From positions 1 to 64,000 of the forward strand of contig JAEMQS010000006.1 of NCBI GenBank assembly GCA_016463765.1: a stretch of 64,000 nt of DNA, in the 5' to 3' direction. Shown piece after piece: positions 17,924-28,088 of this stretch. Positions within the stretch are counted from its first letter, which is position 1, and every line of letters begins with the position of its first letter. The notes under the pieces were generated by a model. The model made no database searches. It was not told the DNA's origin and saw only the letters and a program-made list of their open reading frames with translations. Position numbers and translations under genes: made by a program. The DNA is from Solirubrobacteraceae bacterium (lineage in GTDB: Bacteria > Actinomycetota > Thermoleophilia > Solirubrobacterales > Solirubrobacteraceae).

Positions 17924-19255
17924 ATGCACCCTCATCGACTGTCCTGGCTGCTCGCGCTCGCCGCGCTGGCCGCCGCCCCCGGCGCCGCACAGGCCGCCGC
18001 CGACGTCACCCCGCTTCGTGAGTCCGCCCCGCTGTTCGAGGACGAGGGCAACGACGCGGACGACCCCGCGATCTGGGTCAACCCGCTGCTGCGCGACCGC
18101 AGCGTCATCGTCGCGACGAAGAAGGACGCCGGACTGACGGCGTTCGACCTGCGTGGCCGCACGCTGCAGGACATCGCCGCGCCGCCGGCACCGGCGGGCG
18201 GTGATCACGCCGTCGGCCGCTTCAACAACGTCGATGTCGTCTACGGCGCCCGCATCGGCGGGATCCGGCGCGACCTCGCGATCGTGTCCGACCGCGGCTC
18301 GGACAAGATCCGCACGTACGCGATCAACCCGCTCGCCGCGTCGCTCCGCCGGGCCCCGCTGACCGACATCAGCGCGTCCTCCCTCCCGTTCGTCTTCAAC
18401 ACCACGCAGGAGGAGGTCGACGAGCAGGCGACCGCCTACGGCCTCACCGCCTGGGTGGACGAGCGCACCGGCACGCCGTACGTGGTGACCTCGCGCCGGT
18501 CGCGCAGCCGCGTCGCGCTGCTGAAGCTCGTCGCCGCGCCGGGCGGGAAGGTGACCTACCAGACGGTGGACACGATCGACGCGCCCACGAGCTTCGCGCT
18601 GCCCAGCGGCGGCACGTGGTCACCCTGCGTCGAGGAGGAGGGCGAGGAGCCCCAGTTCGAGGGCATGACGGTCGACGCGGATCGCGGCACCCTGTTCGCC
18701 GGCCAGGAGGACGTCGGCATCTGGCGGATCTCCGTGTCCTCGCGCGGCTTCGGCGACGACGGCACGCTCATCGAGAAGGTCAAGGAGTTCGGCGCGCCGT
18801 ACACCCTCGTCCCCGACGACGACCCGGGCGAGTTCGAGTGCGAGACGACCGGCGACGCGCTGCCCGGTGACGGCGGCGAGCACATCGCCGCCGACGTCGA
18901 GGGCCTGACGATCTACCGCGGCGCCCGGGGCGCCGGGTACCTGCTGGCGTCCAGCCAGGGCGACGACACGTTCGCGGTCTTCGGGGACCGCGGCCGGGGC
19001 GCGTACCTCGGCTCGTTCGAACTCGTCGACGGGCCTGGCGCCGACGGCGTGCAGGAGTCCGACGGCGCAGCGGTCATCAACGTGCCGCTGGGCCGCGACT
19101 TCCCCCGCGGCCTGCTGGTCACCCACGACGGCGAGGACGACACGGGCACCGACCGCGACGCGACGAACTTCAAGCTCACACGCTGGGAGGACGTCGCGGC
19201 GGCCTTCGACCCGCGGCTGCGGATCGACCCGTTCGGGTGGTCGCCGCGGTTCTAG
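17924..19255 (+). CDS. Exported beta-propeller phytase
   Basis: A 443-residue protein with a signal peptide (hydrophobic run then AAQAAADV, about residue 25). It matches beta-propeller phytases: [12 protein letters not shown] near the N-terminus, [29 protein letters not shown]-like blade repeats (here [12 protein letters not shown]), FEGMTVD and [11 protein letters not shown], and the late [12 protein letters not shown]. Acidic residues in these loops bind calcium in known members. It would release phosphate from phytate outside the cell, which fits the PhoD phosphatase elsewhere in this window. The stop overlaps the convergent sufU stop by four bases. Confidence 0.92.
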   Translation: MHPHRLSWLLALAALAAAPGAAQAAADVTPLRESAPLFEDEGNDADDPAIWVNPLLRDRSVIVATKKDAGLTAFDLRGRTLQDIAAPPAPAGGDHAVGRFNNVDVVYGARIGGIRRDLAIVSDRGSDKIRTYAINPLAASLRRAPLTDISASSLPFVFNTTQEEVDEQATAYGLTAWVDERTGTPYVVTSRRSRSRVALLKLVAAPGGKVTYQTVDTIDAPTSFALPSGGTWSPCVEEEGEEPQFEGMTVDADRGTLFAGQEDVGIWRISVSSRGFGDDGTLIEKVKEFGAPYTLVPDDDPGEFECETTGDALPGDGGEHIAADVEGLTIYRGARGAGYLLASSQGDDTFAVFGDRGRGAYLGSFELVDGPGADGVQESDGAAVINVPLGRDFPRGLLVTHDGEDDTGTDRDATNFKLTRWEDVAAAFDPRLRIDPFGWSPRF

Positions 19256-19689
19256 ATCGCGTCAGGTGAACCGGCCGGAGGCGTCGCGTCAGGCGTCTCC
19301 GGCTCCCAGTCCACCGCCGCGCCGAGCCCGGCGCTCTTGAGCACCTTCAGGCTCAGGAGCGCGCACTTCATGCGGGTGGCGCTGATGTCGATGCCCAGGA
19401 GGTCGAGGATGAACTCCCGGTCGAGCTTGACCAGCTCCTCGACCTTCATGCCCTTGACCTCGTCGGACGCCATCGACGCCGACGCCTGGCTGATCGCGCA
19501 GCCGTGGCCGGAGAACCGGACGTCCTGCACGACCCCGTCGTCGTCGACGGCGAGTTCCACGCGCAGCTCGTCACCGCACAGCGGGTTGTGGTCCTCGGCG
19601 CTCAGCGACGGATCCTCGAGGTGGCCCCAGTTGTGCGGGCGCTTGTAGTGCTCGAGGATCTCCTCGCGGTACAGCGACTCCATGCTCAT
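19252..19689 (-). CDS. sufU: Fe-S cluster assembly sulfur relay protein SufU
   Basis: A 145-residue zinc-containing SufU that accepts persulfide sulfur from SufS. The three metal-binding cysteines are in [26 protein letters not shown] and [12 protein letters not shown]. The roughly 50-residue span between the second and third cysteine, including the SufU insertion, separates it from IscU scaffolds. It starts at ATG 19689 within a TGATG junction with the sufS stop, so translation is coupled. No SufT/PaaD-like gene follows, which is unusual for an actinobacterial suf operon. Confidence 0.94.
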   Translation of the reverse strand: MSMESLYREEILEHYKRPHNWGHLEDPSLSAEDHNPLCGDELRVELAVDDDGVVQDVRFSGHGCAISQASASMASDEVKGMKVEELVKLDREFILDLLGIDISATRMKCALLSLKVLKSAGLGAAVDWEPETPDATPPAGSPDAI

Positions 19690-20906
19690 CAGGCGAAGAT
19701 CTCCTGAACCTTGGCGAGGCCCGCGACGAGCGCGTCGACCTCCTCGCGGGTGGAATGCACGGCGAACGACGCGCGGGTCGTGGCCGGCGCGCCGAGGCGC
19801 TTCATGAGGATCTGGGCGCAGTGGTGGCCGGCGCGGACGCAGACGTCCTCGGCGCCCAGGATCTCGCCGACGTCGTGCGGATGCACGCCGTCGACGACGA
19901 AGGAGATGACGGCGCCGCGGTCGTCGGCGTCGAGCGGGCCGTGCAGCGTGATGCCGTCGAGCTCGCCGAGGCGCTCGAGCGCGTAGGCGGTGATGTCGCG
20001 CTCGTGGGCGCGGACGCTGTCCATGCCGAGGCGCTCGAGGAAGTCGACGGCGGCACCGAGGCCGATGACCTCGGCGATGGCGGACGTGCCGGCCTCGAAG
20101 CGGGTGGGCGGCTCGGCGTACGTAGAGCTGTCGCGCTCGACCCGGCTGATCATGTGCCCACCGCCGATGAACGGCGGCATGGTGGCCAGCGTGTCGTACT
20201 GGCCGTGCAGCACCCCGACGCCGGTGGGCCCGTAGGCCTTGTGCCCGGTCCAGACGTAGAAGTCGGCGCCGATCGCGCTGACGTCGACGGGCATCTGCGG
20301 GACGGCCTGGGTGCCGTCGATGAGCACGGCGGCGCCCGCCATGTGCGCGCGGCCGACGATGTCGGCCACGGGGTTGATCGTGCCGAGCACGTTGGAGACG
20401 TGGGCGACGGCGACGATCTTCACGCCTCCGGCGTGCAGCACCTCGTCGTACGCGTCGAGCTCCAGCCGGCCGTCATCGTCGACGGGCACGTACGCCAGGC
20501 GCGCGCCGGTGCGCTGCGCCAGCATCTGCCACGGCACGATGTTGGAGTGGTGCTCCATCTCGGTGAGGACGATCACGTCGCCCGCCGAGACGTTCGCGCC
20601 ACCCCACGCGTACGCGACGAGGTTCATCGCCTCGGTCGCGTTCCGGGTGAACACGGTGCTGCGCGACTCTCCACCGACGAACGCCGCGACGCGGTCGCGC
20701 GCGCCCTCGAAGCGGTTCGTCGACTCGACGGCGAGCGGGTAGACGCCGCGGTGCACGCTGGCCCGCGCGGTCTCGTAGTAGTCGGCCATCGCGTCGAGGA
20801 CCGGCCGCGGCGTCTGCGACGTCGCGGCGCTGTCCAGGTACGCCAGGCCCGGGTTCCCGGCCAGGACCGGGAACTCCGTGGCGACGGCTGACTCGAGCGT
20901 GCTCAC
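19689..20906 (-). CDS. sufS: Cysteine desulfurase SufS
   Basis: A 405-residue PLP-dependent group II cysteine desulfurase. The PLP lysine is in [12 protein letters not shown], the catalytic cysteine in [15 protein letters not shown], and substrate-binding residues in [10 protein letters not shown] (here [13 protein letters not shown]). It takes sulfur from cysteine and passes it to SufU. The start overlaps the sufC stop in ATGA and the stop overlaps the sufU start, so the three genes are strongly coupled. Confidence 0.96.
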   Translation of the reverse strand: MSTLESAVATEFPVLAGNPGLAYLDSAATSQTPRPVLDAMADYYETARASVHRGVYPLAVESTNRFEGARDRVAAFVGGESRSTVFTRNATEAMNLVAYAWGGANVSAGDVIVLTEMEHHSNIVPWQMLAQRTGARLAYVPVDDDGRLELDAYDEVLHAGGVKIVAVAHVSNVLGTINPVADIVGRAHMAGAAVLIDGTQAVPQMPVDVSAIGADFYVWTGHKAYGPTGVGVLHGQYDTLATMPPFIGGGHMISRVERDSSTYAEPPTRFEAGTSAIAEVIGLGAAVDFLERLGMDSVRAHERDITAYALERLGELDGITLHGPLDADDRGAVISFVVDGVHPHDVGEILGAEDVCVRAGHHCAQILMKRLGAPATTRASFAVHSTREEVDALVAGLAKVQEIFA

Positions 20907-21664
20907 ACTGCCAATTCTTCGCGCAGCCCGCCGTAGCCCTCGGCCTCGAGGCGGTCGACGAGCTCCGGGCCACCTTCGGTGGCGATGCGGCCGTCGAACA
21001 GGATCGAGACGCGGTCCGGGCGCACGATGTGCAGGATCCGCTGATAGTGGGTGATGATCAGGACGCCCATGCCGGCTTCCTTGGCGACGGTGTTCACGCC
21101 GTTGGCAACGACGTTCAGCGCGTCGATGTCGAGGCCGGAGTCGGTCTCGTCGAGCACGGCGACCTTCGGCTTCTGCAGCGCGAGCTGGAGGATCTCCAGG
21201 CGCTTCTTCTCGCCGCCGGAGAACCCGTCGTTGAGGTAGCGCGCCGAGAACTCCTTCGGCACGTTCGTCAGCTCCATCGCGGCCTCGACGGTCTTGCGGA
21301 ACTCCTTGAGGCTGATGTCGGCCTCGCCACGCGCCTCACGGTGCGCGTTCATGACCATGCGCAGGTACTTCGTGATGGTGACGCCGGGGATGGCGACCGG
21401 GTACTGGAAGGCCATGAAGAGCCCGGCGCGAGCGCGCTCGTCGGCGTCGGCCTCCGTGATGTCCACGCCGTCGAAGGTGATCGAGCCCTCGGTGACCTCG
21501 AGGCTCGGGTGGCCCATGATCGTGTTCGCGAGGGTCGACTTGCCCGAGCCGTTCGGGCCCATGAGCGCATGGACCTCGTCGGTGTTCACGGTCAGGTCCA
21601 CGCCCTTGAGGATCTGCTTGTCGTCAGCCTGGACGTGGAGGTTCTTGATCTCGAGGATGCTCAT
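20903..21664 (-). CDS. sufC: Fe-S assembly ATPase SufC
   Basis: A 253-residue ABC-type ATPase of the SufBCD complex. Walker A is in MGPNGSGKSTLA, the Q loop in FMAFQYPVAIPG, the family-specific signature in NDGFSGGEKKRLEIL, Walker B in VAVLDETDSGLDID, and the switch histidine in IITHYQRIL. The gene is at normal length. It starts 32 bases after the iscR stop, so iscR-sufC-sufS-sufU probably forms one transcript, separate from sufB and sufD. Confidence 0.96.
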   Translation of the reverse strand: MSILEIKNLHVQADDKQILKGVDLTVNTDEVHALMGPNGSGKSTLANTIMGHPSLEVTEGSITFDGVDITEADADERARAGLFMAFQYPVAIPGVTITKYLRMVMNAHREARGEADISLKEFRKTVEAAMELTNVPKEFSARYLNDGFSGGEKKRLEILQLALQKPKVAVLDETDSGLDIDALNVVANGVNTVAKEAGMGVLIITHYQRILHIVRPDRVSILFDGRIATEGGPELVDRLEAEGYGGLREELAV

Positions 21665-21696
21665 GCGTCTCCGGTGTTCTTAGGAAGCTTGGTACG

Positions 21697-22164
21697 TCAG
21701 GCCGGGATCGGCGTGCGGATGTCGAACTCGACGAGGTCCGCGAGGGTCGTCTGCTGCAGCGCGCGGGTGACGCCGCCCTGCACGCGCGTCCACAGGAGCT
21801 TCGTCGCGCAGCCGTGGCCCTTGTCGGCCTCGTGCGAGCAGAGGACGCGGCCCTGGTCGGGACGGTCCTCGACGAAGCACGCCATCGGGGCTACGGGGCC
21901 CTCCAGCGCGACGATCACGCGGTCCATCGTCAGCTCCGCCGCGTCGACGGTCAGGCGGTAGCCGCCGTGCGCGCCACGCGTGGACTCGACGATGCCGTCC
22001 TTCTTCAGCAGCGCCACGATCCGCTCGAGATACGCGAGCGGCAGGCCCTCCGCCTCGGCGATGGCCTTGAGGCTCACCGGACGGCCGGGCTCGTCGGACC
22101 GCTGGACGCGACCGAGTTCCACCAGCAGCCGGACGCCGTACTCCGCCTTGGTCGTGAAGATCAT
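21697..22164 (-). CDS. iscR: Rrf2/IscR-family Fe-S-sensing regulator
   Basis: A 155-residue winged-helix regulator. The N-terminus MIFTTKAEYGVRLLVEL and the wing region STRGAHGGYRL are typical of Rrf2 proteins. Three cysteines are spaced as expected for a [2Fe-2S] ligand set (MACFVED, VLCSHEA, GHGCATK). Cluster occupancy would report Fe-S status and control the suf genes. The gene lies first in an operon with sufC-sufS-sufU. The divergent promoter region holds an inverted repeat, implying autoregulation; the gene symbol is by homology of role. Confidence 0.88.
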   Translation of the reverse strand: MIFTTKAEYGVRLLVELGRVQRSDEPGRPVSLKAIAEAEGLPLAYLERIVALLKKDGIVESTRGAHGGYRLTVDAAELTMDRVIVALEGPVAPMACFVEDRPDQGRVLCSHEADKGHGCATKLLWTRVQGGVTRALQQTTLADLVEFDIRTPIPA

Positions 22165-22169
22165 CGTGC

Positions 22170-22197
22170 GATAATCCTACCAGTGAGGTCGGATAAG
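22170..22197. promoter_or_regulatory. Divergent promoter with candidate IscR operator
   Basis: An imperfect inverted repeat of two 11-base arms with 9 matching pairs, reading AATCCTACC on the left and GGTCGGATAA on the right, with AGTGA between. GATAAT at 22170 is a -10-like box seven bases before the GTG of the plus-strand ORF. The repeat overlaps start sites on both strands, so one bound dimer could repress both genes. Confidence 0.55.
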
Positions 22198-22383
22198 CCC
22201 CCCATCCCCGGTTGCGAGAACGGCGTCTGCGGCGCGGACGTGCCCCCGCTCATCGGCAGCGTGCTCACAGGCGTGGGCATGACGGTCGCGCAGGCCGCGA
22301 CCGCGCTGGAGCGTGGCGAGCGGGTCGCGCTGACGGACGTGCAGGAGCGCATCGTGCACGAGTGGGCCGCGGCGCGGCTGTAG
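22183..22383 (+). CDS. Small cysteine-motif protein, divergent from iscR
   Basis: A 66-residue protein from the GTG at 22183; the longer track ORF upstream is a shadow. It has a C-x4-C motif in GCENGVCGAD near the N-terminus and an otherwise helical sequence (MTVAQAATALERG, VALTDVQERIVHEWAAARL). I do not recognise the family. The -10-like GATAAT lies seven bases upstream, so the mRNA would be leaderless, and the start codon lies inside the candidate IscR operator. This placement suggests co-regulation with Fe-S assembly, possibly an Fe-S or metal-related small protein. That is inference. Confidence 0.5.
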   Translation: MRSDKPPIPGCENGVCGADVPPLIGSVLTGVGMTVAQAATALERGERVALTDVQERIVHEWAAARL

Positions 22384-22463
22384 CCGCAAGGCCCTGGGCC
22401 CCGGGCCGCCGGGCACCTGGGCGAGGCACCATGACGGTACGCTGGCGCTCCGCCTAGCGCCAC

Positions 22464-24968
22464 GTGCACGCCAAGACCACAGACCCTCTCGTCGGCCGTG
22501 ACCGGGTTCTCCCCCGGCTTGAGCAGGCCCTGTCCACTGGACGGGGTGTCCTCATCGTCGGCGAGCCCGGCGTTGGCAAGACCGCACTCGCGCGTGCCGG
22601 CGCACACGCTGCCGGGCGTAGGCGCGTGTGGGAGGGAGGCGGCATTGCAACGCTGAACTGGATGAGCTACCTGCCGTTCAAGCGGGCGCTCGGTCTCCCC
22701 CTCCCGAGCGGCGACGCCGTCATCGTCGCCAACTTCCTGATCGATCACGCCGAAGACGGGGCCTTCATCGTCGACGACCTGCAATGGGTCGACCACGACA
22801 CGGTCACGGTCACCATGATGCTCGCCGGACGCGCACCCGTCATCGCCGCCACCCGACCTGTCCCCCGCGGCCACGACGTCCGAGAACGGCTCGCGGGAGC
22901 CGGGTTCGACGTCATCGACCTCGCACCGCTCGACGAGCGCGACGCCGCGACCCTCGCCCGAGATCTCAACCCGTCGCTGACCGGACCGAGCGCACAGTCG
23001 GTCGCACGACGCGCCGGCGGCAACCCGCTGCTCATCCAGGGTCTCGCCCACGCCGGAGAGAACACCACCGAGCTCTCGCTCGCTCTCCGCGCGCGACTCA
23101 CCGAGCTGACACGGACCTCTCGCGACGCGCTCCATCTCATCGCCGTCCTCGAACGCCCGACGAAGCTGCAGATCGCCCCTGACGATCTGGGTCAACTGCT
23201 GGACATGGGACTCGTCGCCGAGACCCACGACGGCATCCAGGTCCGGCATGCGCTGATCGCCGCCGCCGTCCTGGGCGGCTTGTCCAACGACCACATTCGG
23301 GCGCTGCACAGCGCGGTCGCGCGCCGCGTCGACGATCCCGGCGAGGCCGCCCGGCACCTCGCCGCGGCGGGCGACCGATCCCAAGCGCGGGTGCTCGCGC
23401 TGAAGGCGGCCGGGATAGCCACTCGCGAGGTCGAACAGGCCCGCCTCACTGCGCTGGCCGCGACATGTCTCGACGGTCCCGACCGTGACCGTGAGCTGAT
23501 CACCGCCATCACCCGCCTCGCCGCGCTCGGCGACTTTCCTTCGGTCAGCGACCTCACGCAACACGTCGCGTCAGATAGCCCCCACCGACCTGAAGCCCTC
23601 CGTCTTCGCGCACGCGGGCTTTTCGAGACCCACGACCCTGAAGGCGCCGACACCGCGCTCGCCTCAGGACTGGCCGTCGCTGACCAGCTCGGCGATGACG
23701 CCGCCCGAGCCCGCCTGGGCATCACCGCCGGATATCACAGCCTGTGGTCTGCCCGACGCGCCGACTCGGCAGCTCTCATCGACCAGGCCAAGCGCCTGGA
23801 GGTCGCAGACGCCGAGATGTGTGTCCAAGCGGGAGCGTCATTCGCGGTGTCGGATCAGCATGAAGCGATGCGGCTGGCCCGCCAGGGGCGAGAGCTCGCG
23901 GCGATCGAGGGCAACGTGTGGGCCGAGCAGGAGTCCTGGACGGTGGAGGCCACGGCACTCAACAACCTCGGCCGCGGCCGCGACGCGCTCGAGACGACCC
24001 GCCGCGGCGCGGCGGAACTCCAGGCCAAGGGCCACGGTGCGGCCGCGGCGCGTTGTCGCGCGACCCTTGCCGACCTCCTCGCGTGGGAGTGCGACTACGC
24101 CGGCGCACTGGAACTCACGGACGAGTTGCTTGCCCGCCCAAGCCTCACAGCCGGCGCCTGGGACACCGCCGTCTGGAGCCGCGCCCTGGCCCTGAGTGAC
24201 ATCGGTGAAACGCAGGCAGCGGACGCCCTCTTCGCCCAGCTTGTGGGGCGGGTCCAAGCCGACGGAGCCCTGACCGTCATGTGGACTCGAGCGGAGGCAC
24301 TGCTCGCCAGGGGCGACGCCGCGTCAGCCTTGCCGGTGGCCCGGACGGCGCTGGAGCTGGCGAACCCGTGGCGCGCGTTCATCCCGCAGGTGGCGGCCTT
24401 GATCTCCCGCGCACAGTGGGAACTCGACCTTCCGGTGTCACGGTACGACGACCTTCCGCGGATGAGCGTTTGTGTTGAGCACGTCGAAGAAGCGGAAGGG
24501 CTCTTCGCCCTGCAGTCAGGTGACCCCGCAGCGGCTGTCTGCGCCTTCCAGGAGGCGCTGCGACATGCCAGCCGACGTCGGTTCGTCTTGCGCTTCCGCC
24601 TCGGCCTCGCCGAAGCCCTCGAACGCGTCGACCCAGACGCTGCCACCGTCCAGTTCGACGCGCTCGTCAGCGAACTCCGCGATGTCGGTTGGCACGTCCT
24701 GCACGACCGCGTCGCACCCCTGCTCGACGCCCGCCCCGGCACCAGGCGGCTGCGCGCGCTGACGACACACGCCGGGGCGGCGATCACCCACCGCGAGCAC
24801 GACGCGCTCACCCTCGTCGCAGACGGCCTCACCAGCCGAAGCATCGCCGAACGTCTGGGGATCACCCAGGCCACGGTGGAATCCCACATCCGCTCAGCCA
24901 TGCGAAAGCTTGGAGCACGCACCCGAGCTGAGGCGGCAGCCCTCGTCCGAGCGGGGACCGACACGTGA
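22464..24968 (+). CDS. Large ATPase (STAND/LAL-type) LuxR-family regulator
   Basis: An 834-residue regulator of the large ATP-binding LuxR type. From the GTG start it has a Walker A (GEPGVGKTALARAG, about residues 33-46), Walker B (GAFIVDDLQW, about 98-107) and the GNPLLIQGLAHA motif of the NTPase core. Helical repeats (TPR-like) span about 250-760. A LuxR HTH forms the C-terminus (about 780-830; SRSIAERLGITQATVESHIRSAMRKL). Effectors bind such proteins through the repeat region; the ligand is unknown. The next gene overlaps by GTGA. A damaged paralogue follows downstream. Possible upstream promoter elements include TACGCT near 22438. Confidence 0.88.
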   Translation: MHAKTTDPLVGRDRVLPRLEQALSTGRGVLIVGEPGVGKTALARAGAHAAGRRRVWEGGGIATLNWMSYLPFKRALGLPLPSGDAVIVANFLIDHAEDGAFIVDDLQWVDHDTVTVTMMLAGRAPVIAATRPVPRGHDVRERLAGAGFDVIDLAPLDERDAATLARDLNPSLTGPSAQSVARRAGGNPLLIQGLAHAGENTTELSLALRARLTELTRTSRDALHLIAVLERPTKLQIAPDDLGQLLDMGLVAETHDGIQVRHALIAAAVLGGLSNDHIRALHSAVARRVDDPGEAARHLAAAGDRSQARVLALKAAGIATREVEQARLTALAATCLDGPDRDRELITAITRLAALGDFPSVSDLTQHVASDSPHRPEALRLRARGLFETHDPEGADTALASGLAVADQLGDDAARARLGITAGYHSLWSARRADSAALIDQAKRLEVADAEMCVQAGASFAVSDQHEAMRLARQGRELAAIEGNVWAEQESWTVEATALNNLGRGRDALETTRRGAAELQAKGHGAAAARCRATLADLLAWECDYAGALELTDELLARPSLTAGAWDTAVWSRALALSDIGETQAADALFAQLVGRVQADGALTVMWTRAEALLARGDAASALPVARTALELANPWRAFIPQVAALISRAQWELDLPVSRYDDLPRMSVCVEHVEEAEGLFALQSGDPAAAVCAFQEALRHASRRRFVLRFRLGLAEALERVDPDAATVQFDALVSELRDVGWHVLHDRVAPLLDARPGTRRLRALTTHAGAAITHREHDALTLVADGLTSRSIAERLGITQATVESHIRSAMRKLGARTRAEAAALVRAGTDT

Positions 24969-25471
24969 CGCGCTACGTGCTTGCTCCGGGGCGCGCCGCC
25001 GCAGAGCGCCTGGCTGATGCCCTACGCGGGGACGGCTGGCACGTCCATTCCGGGCTCGATGAGCCCACGACGGGCTGGCGGCTGGACCGCGGTCGCCATG
25101 TCTGTGTCTCCGAGGTCAAGGATCGTCAGATGGTGGAGGCTGCACTGCTGCTCGCCGTCCGAGGCGCAGGCATCGTCGCGTGGACGGAGTCGCGCGAGCA
25201 CGCGGCAGAGCTGTACGACGGCCTCTCACGCCTGGGTCAAGTGGAGCTCGTCAGCGCGGATGCGCGGCCCACCGACGGTCTCGCGCCAGACCAGCTGCGT
25301 ATGCTCGAGCTCCTCGCGGAGGGTGCGACGCAGGTCGAAGTCGCCGACCACCTCGGATGGTCGCGCCGCACGGTCGCCCGCCGGCTGGCGGAGGCGCGAC
25401 ACACCCTCGGCGCGCAGTCCACCGCACAGGCGGTCGTGGTCTGGCGCCGGCAGTCGGTTGCAGACGACTGA
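24965..25471 (+). CDS. Small LuxR-type HTH protein coupled to the large regulator
   Basis: A 168-residue protein whose GTG start overlaps the stop of the large regulator in GTGA. The C-terminal half (about 105-160) is a helix-turn-helix: LRMLELLAEGATQVEVADHLGWSRRTVARRL, like LuxR or sigma-70 region 4 domains. The N-terminal half has no clear motif but is alternating helix and strand like a receiver-type domain without the phosphorylation residues. Tight coupling suggests it works with the upstream protein, perhaps as a partner or target. Function unknown. Confidence 0.7.
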   Translation: MTRYVLAPGRAAAERLADALRGDGWHVHSGLDEPTTGWRLDRGRHVCVSEVKDRQMVEAALLLAVRGAGIVAWTESREHAAELYDGLSRLGQVELVSADARPTDGLAPDQLRMLELLAEGATQVEVADHLGWSRRTVARRLAEARHTLGAQSTAQAVVVWRRQSVADD

Positions 25472-25520
25472 TCTCGATCTGCGGCGACCACCGCTACGCT
25501 CGCGCCGAACCGCCACCACC

Positions 25521-28018
25521 GTGACGTCGCTGTCGACAGATCCCCTCATCGGGCGTGACCGTGAGGTCGCACGCGTGGCGCAGGCCGTCACCGCGAGCAC
25601 GCCGCTGCTGATCATCGGCCAGCCCGGTGTCGGGAAAACCGCCCTTGCCCGCGCCGGAGTTCGCGCCTCGGGCATCGCGCCCGTGTGGGAAGGCGGCGGC
25701 ATTGCCACCCTCGACTGGGTCAGCTATTTACCCTACCGACGGGCCCTTGGTCTTCCCCTGCCCGACGGAGACGCCACCGTCGTTGCAGACTTCATCGCCG
25801 ACCACACGGGTCACGGCGTGTTCGTCATCGACGATCTCCAGTGGGTAGACCATGACACGGTCAGCGCGACCGCGTTCCTCGCCGAACGGGTGCCTGTCAT
25901 CGCGATCTCCCGCCCGCTTCCGCACGGGGACGACATCCGTGCGCGGCTCGCCGAGGCTCGCTTCGATGTTATCGAGCTCACGCCGCTGGCCGAACGCGAC
26001 GGAGCACGCCTCGCTGTCGCGCAGAACCCGTCACTCACACCCGCCGATGCGCGCGCCGTCGCCAAACGGGCCAGCGGCAACCCGCTGCTGATCTAAGGCC
26101 TCGCGCACGCGAAGGAGGACACCGCGGAACTGGCCCTGGCCCTCCGCGCCCGCCTCAATGAACTCTCCCCGGCCGCCCGGAAGGCGCTCCATCGGGTTGC
26201 GGTTCTGGAACGCCCGGCACTTCTGCAGATTGCCCCGGATGACCTGCGTCAGCTCGTCGACATGGGGCTCGTCATTGAAACCCGCGAGGGTGTGCAGGTC
26301 CGCCACGATCTGATCGCTCGCGCCGTGCTCGAGAATGTCTCGCCGGTGCAGCTTCGCGAGCTGCACCGCATCGTCGCGCAGCGCATCGATGCCCCAGGCG
26401 AAGCCGCTCGCCATTGGGCCGCGGCCGGTGAGCGCGCGAGAGCCCGCGAGCTCGCCCTCGAGGCGGCACAGACGGCGGAGCGTGACGTCGAGCGCACCCG
26501 GTGCGCCGCCCTCGCCGCGCAGTGCTTGGACGGCCCTGAGCGTGAAAGAGAGCTCGTCGTCGCCATGCAGCGTCTGGCGAACCTCGGCGACTTCACGACC
26601 GTGCTGGACCTCAGTCATGACGTGCCTGAGGGCAGTCCGTCAGAACCTGAAGCGCTCCGGCTTCGTGGACGCGCGCTGTTCGATGCGCAGCATTCCGAGG
26701 AGGCCGCGGTCGCACTCGCCGCGGCCCGCTCATCGGCACGACGACTTGGTGACGAAGGGGCAGAGCTGCGCGCCCGGATCACCACCGCGTTCCACAACGT
26801 GTGGTCCATGGCGGTCGATGACTCACCCCTGGCTTGGATTCAGCGCGCCGAGGAGTTGGGGGCGGCAGATGCGGAGATGTACGTCTTCGTCGCGGCAGCG
26901 GTCATGTTCGGCAACGAGCGCGCAGCGGTCGCACTCGCACGGCGTGCACGGGAGGCGGCCGTCCGTGAAAGCAACCCCTGGGCCGAACAGGAGTCGTGGG
27001 CAGTCGAGGCGCTCGGCCTGAACAACCTGGGGCGATGGCCGGAGGCGCTCGAAACCGCACGTCGCGGCGAAGCCGAACTGGCGGCCAGGGGCCAGCACCT
27101 CCACCTCGCGCGCATCCGCATCGCGCGCGCTGACCAGATGGCTTGGGACTGTAACTTCGAGGTCGCCCTGGAACTCACCACGGAGTTGCTCGCGCGTCCT
27201 GCCCGCCTGGGCAGCAACTGGGACATCGCGGTCTGGAGTCGCGCGATCTCCTTGCACGAAACAGGGCGCACCGCCGAGGGAGAGGCCCTACTCGCCGAAC
27301 TCGACGGACGTGTGCTGCCCGACGGCGAGTACAACGGGAGATGGATGCACGCCGAGATGCTGCTCTCCCGCGGAGACGGATGGGGCGCCGTCACCCTCGC
27401 CGAATGCGCAAAACGCGCAGCACCGAACCCCCGCCTGGTCCTCCAGGTAGACGCGACAATCGCGCGCGCCCAATGGGAATGCGACCTCCCTGTCGTCGCC
27501 CTCGAACCAGGACCGCGCTATCCGCCCGACGAGGAACACGTCGCCGAGATCACCGGCCTCGCCGCGCTCCAAGCCGGCGACCCGACCGGTGCGCTCGCAG
27601 CGTTCCGCCACGCCCAGGAGACGGGGACCTGGCGACGCCATCAGGTGCGGTATCGCCTCGGGCATTTCGAGGCGCTCGACCTCCTCGACCCCGATCGCGC
27701 GACAGCCCAACTCGAGGAGCTGGTCCGCGACCTGCGCGAGATCGGCTGGGTCCCGCTGCTGCAGCGCGTCGAGCCGCTGCTGCACGCGACGCCCGGCGGA
27801 CGCCGGCTGCGCGCCAACCCGCCAGTGAAGACCGACACGCTGACGCAGCGCGAGCACGAGACGCTGACGCTCGTCGCCGACGGCCTCACCACCCGTCAGA
27901 TCGCCGACCGCCTCCCGCCACGGTCGAGAGCCACATCCGCTCCGCCATGCGGCGGCTGGGGGCGAAGACACGGGCCGAGGCAGCGGGTGCAGTCGGCATG
28001 CACCCGCCGGTGGAATAG
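25521..28018 (+). pseudogene. Broken paralogue of the large ATPase-LuxR regulator
   Basis: The reading frame starts at GTG 25521 and matches the regulator at 22464 along its whole length (Walker A GQPGVGKTALARAG, Walker B FVIDDLQW, EGGGIAT, GNPLLI). It is interrupted by a TAA at 26094..26096, where the paralogue has CAG in GNPLLIQGLAHA; the same frame continues directly with GLAHA. In the C-terminal HTH a 10-nt deletion near 27915 (12 bases in the paralogue, two here, between IADRL and ATVESHIR) shifts the frame; the correct HTH continues in another frame to a stop at 28018. Two lesions make a sequencing error unlikely. The track shows it as ORFs 24981-26096 and 26262-28070. Confidence 0.85.
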
Positions 28019-28088
28019 CGGCCCGACGCAGGCATGCGCCGCGCCGCGTCACGCAGTTGGCGCAGATTGATGATGCGGCGCCCAGGTC

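Noticed and set aside
24981-25520. N-terminal part of the ORF ending at 26096
   Set aside because: It is a shadow of the small HTH gene in another frame; the pseudogene frame starts at GTG 25521.
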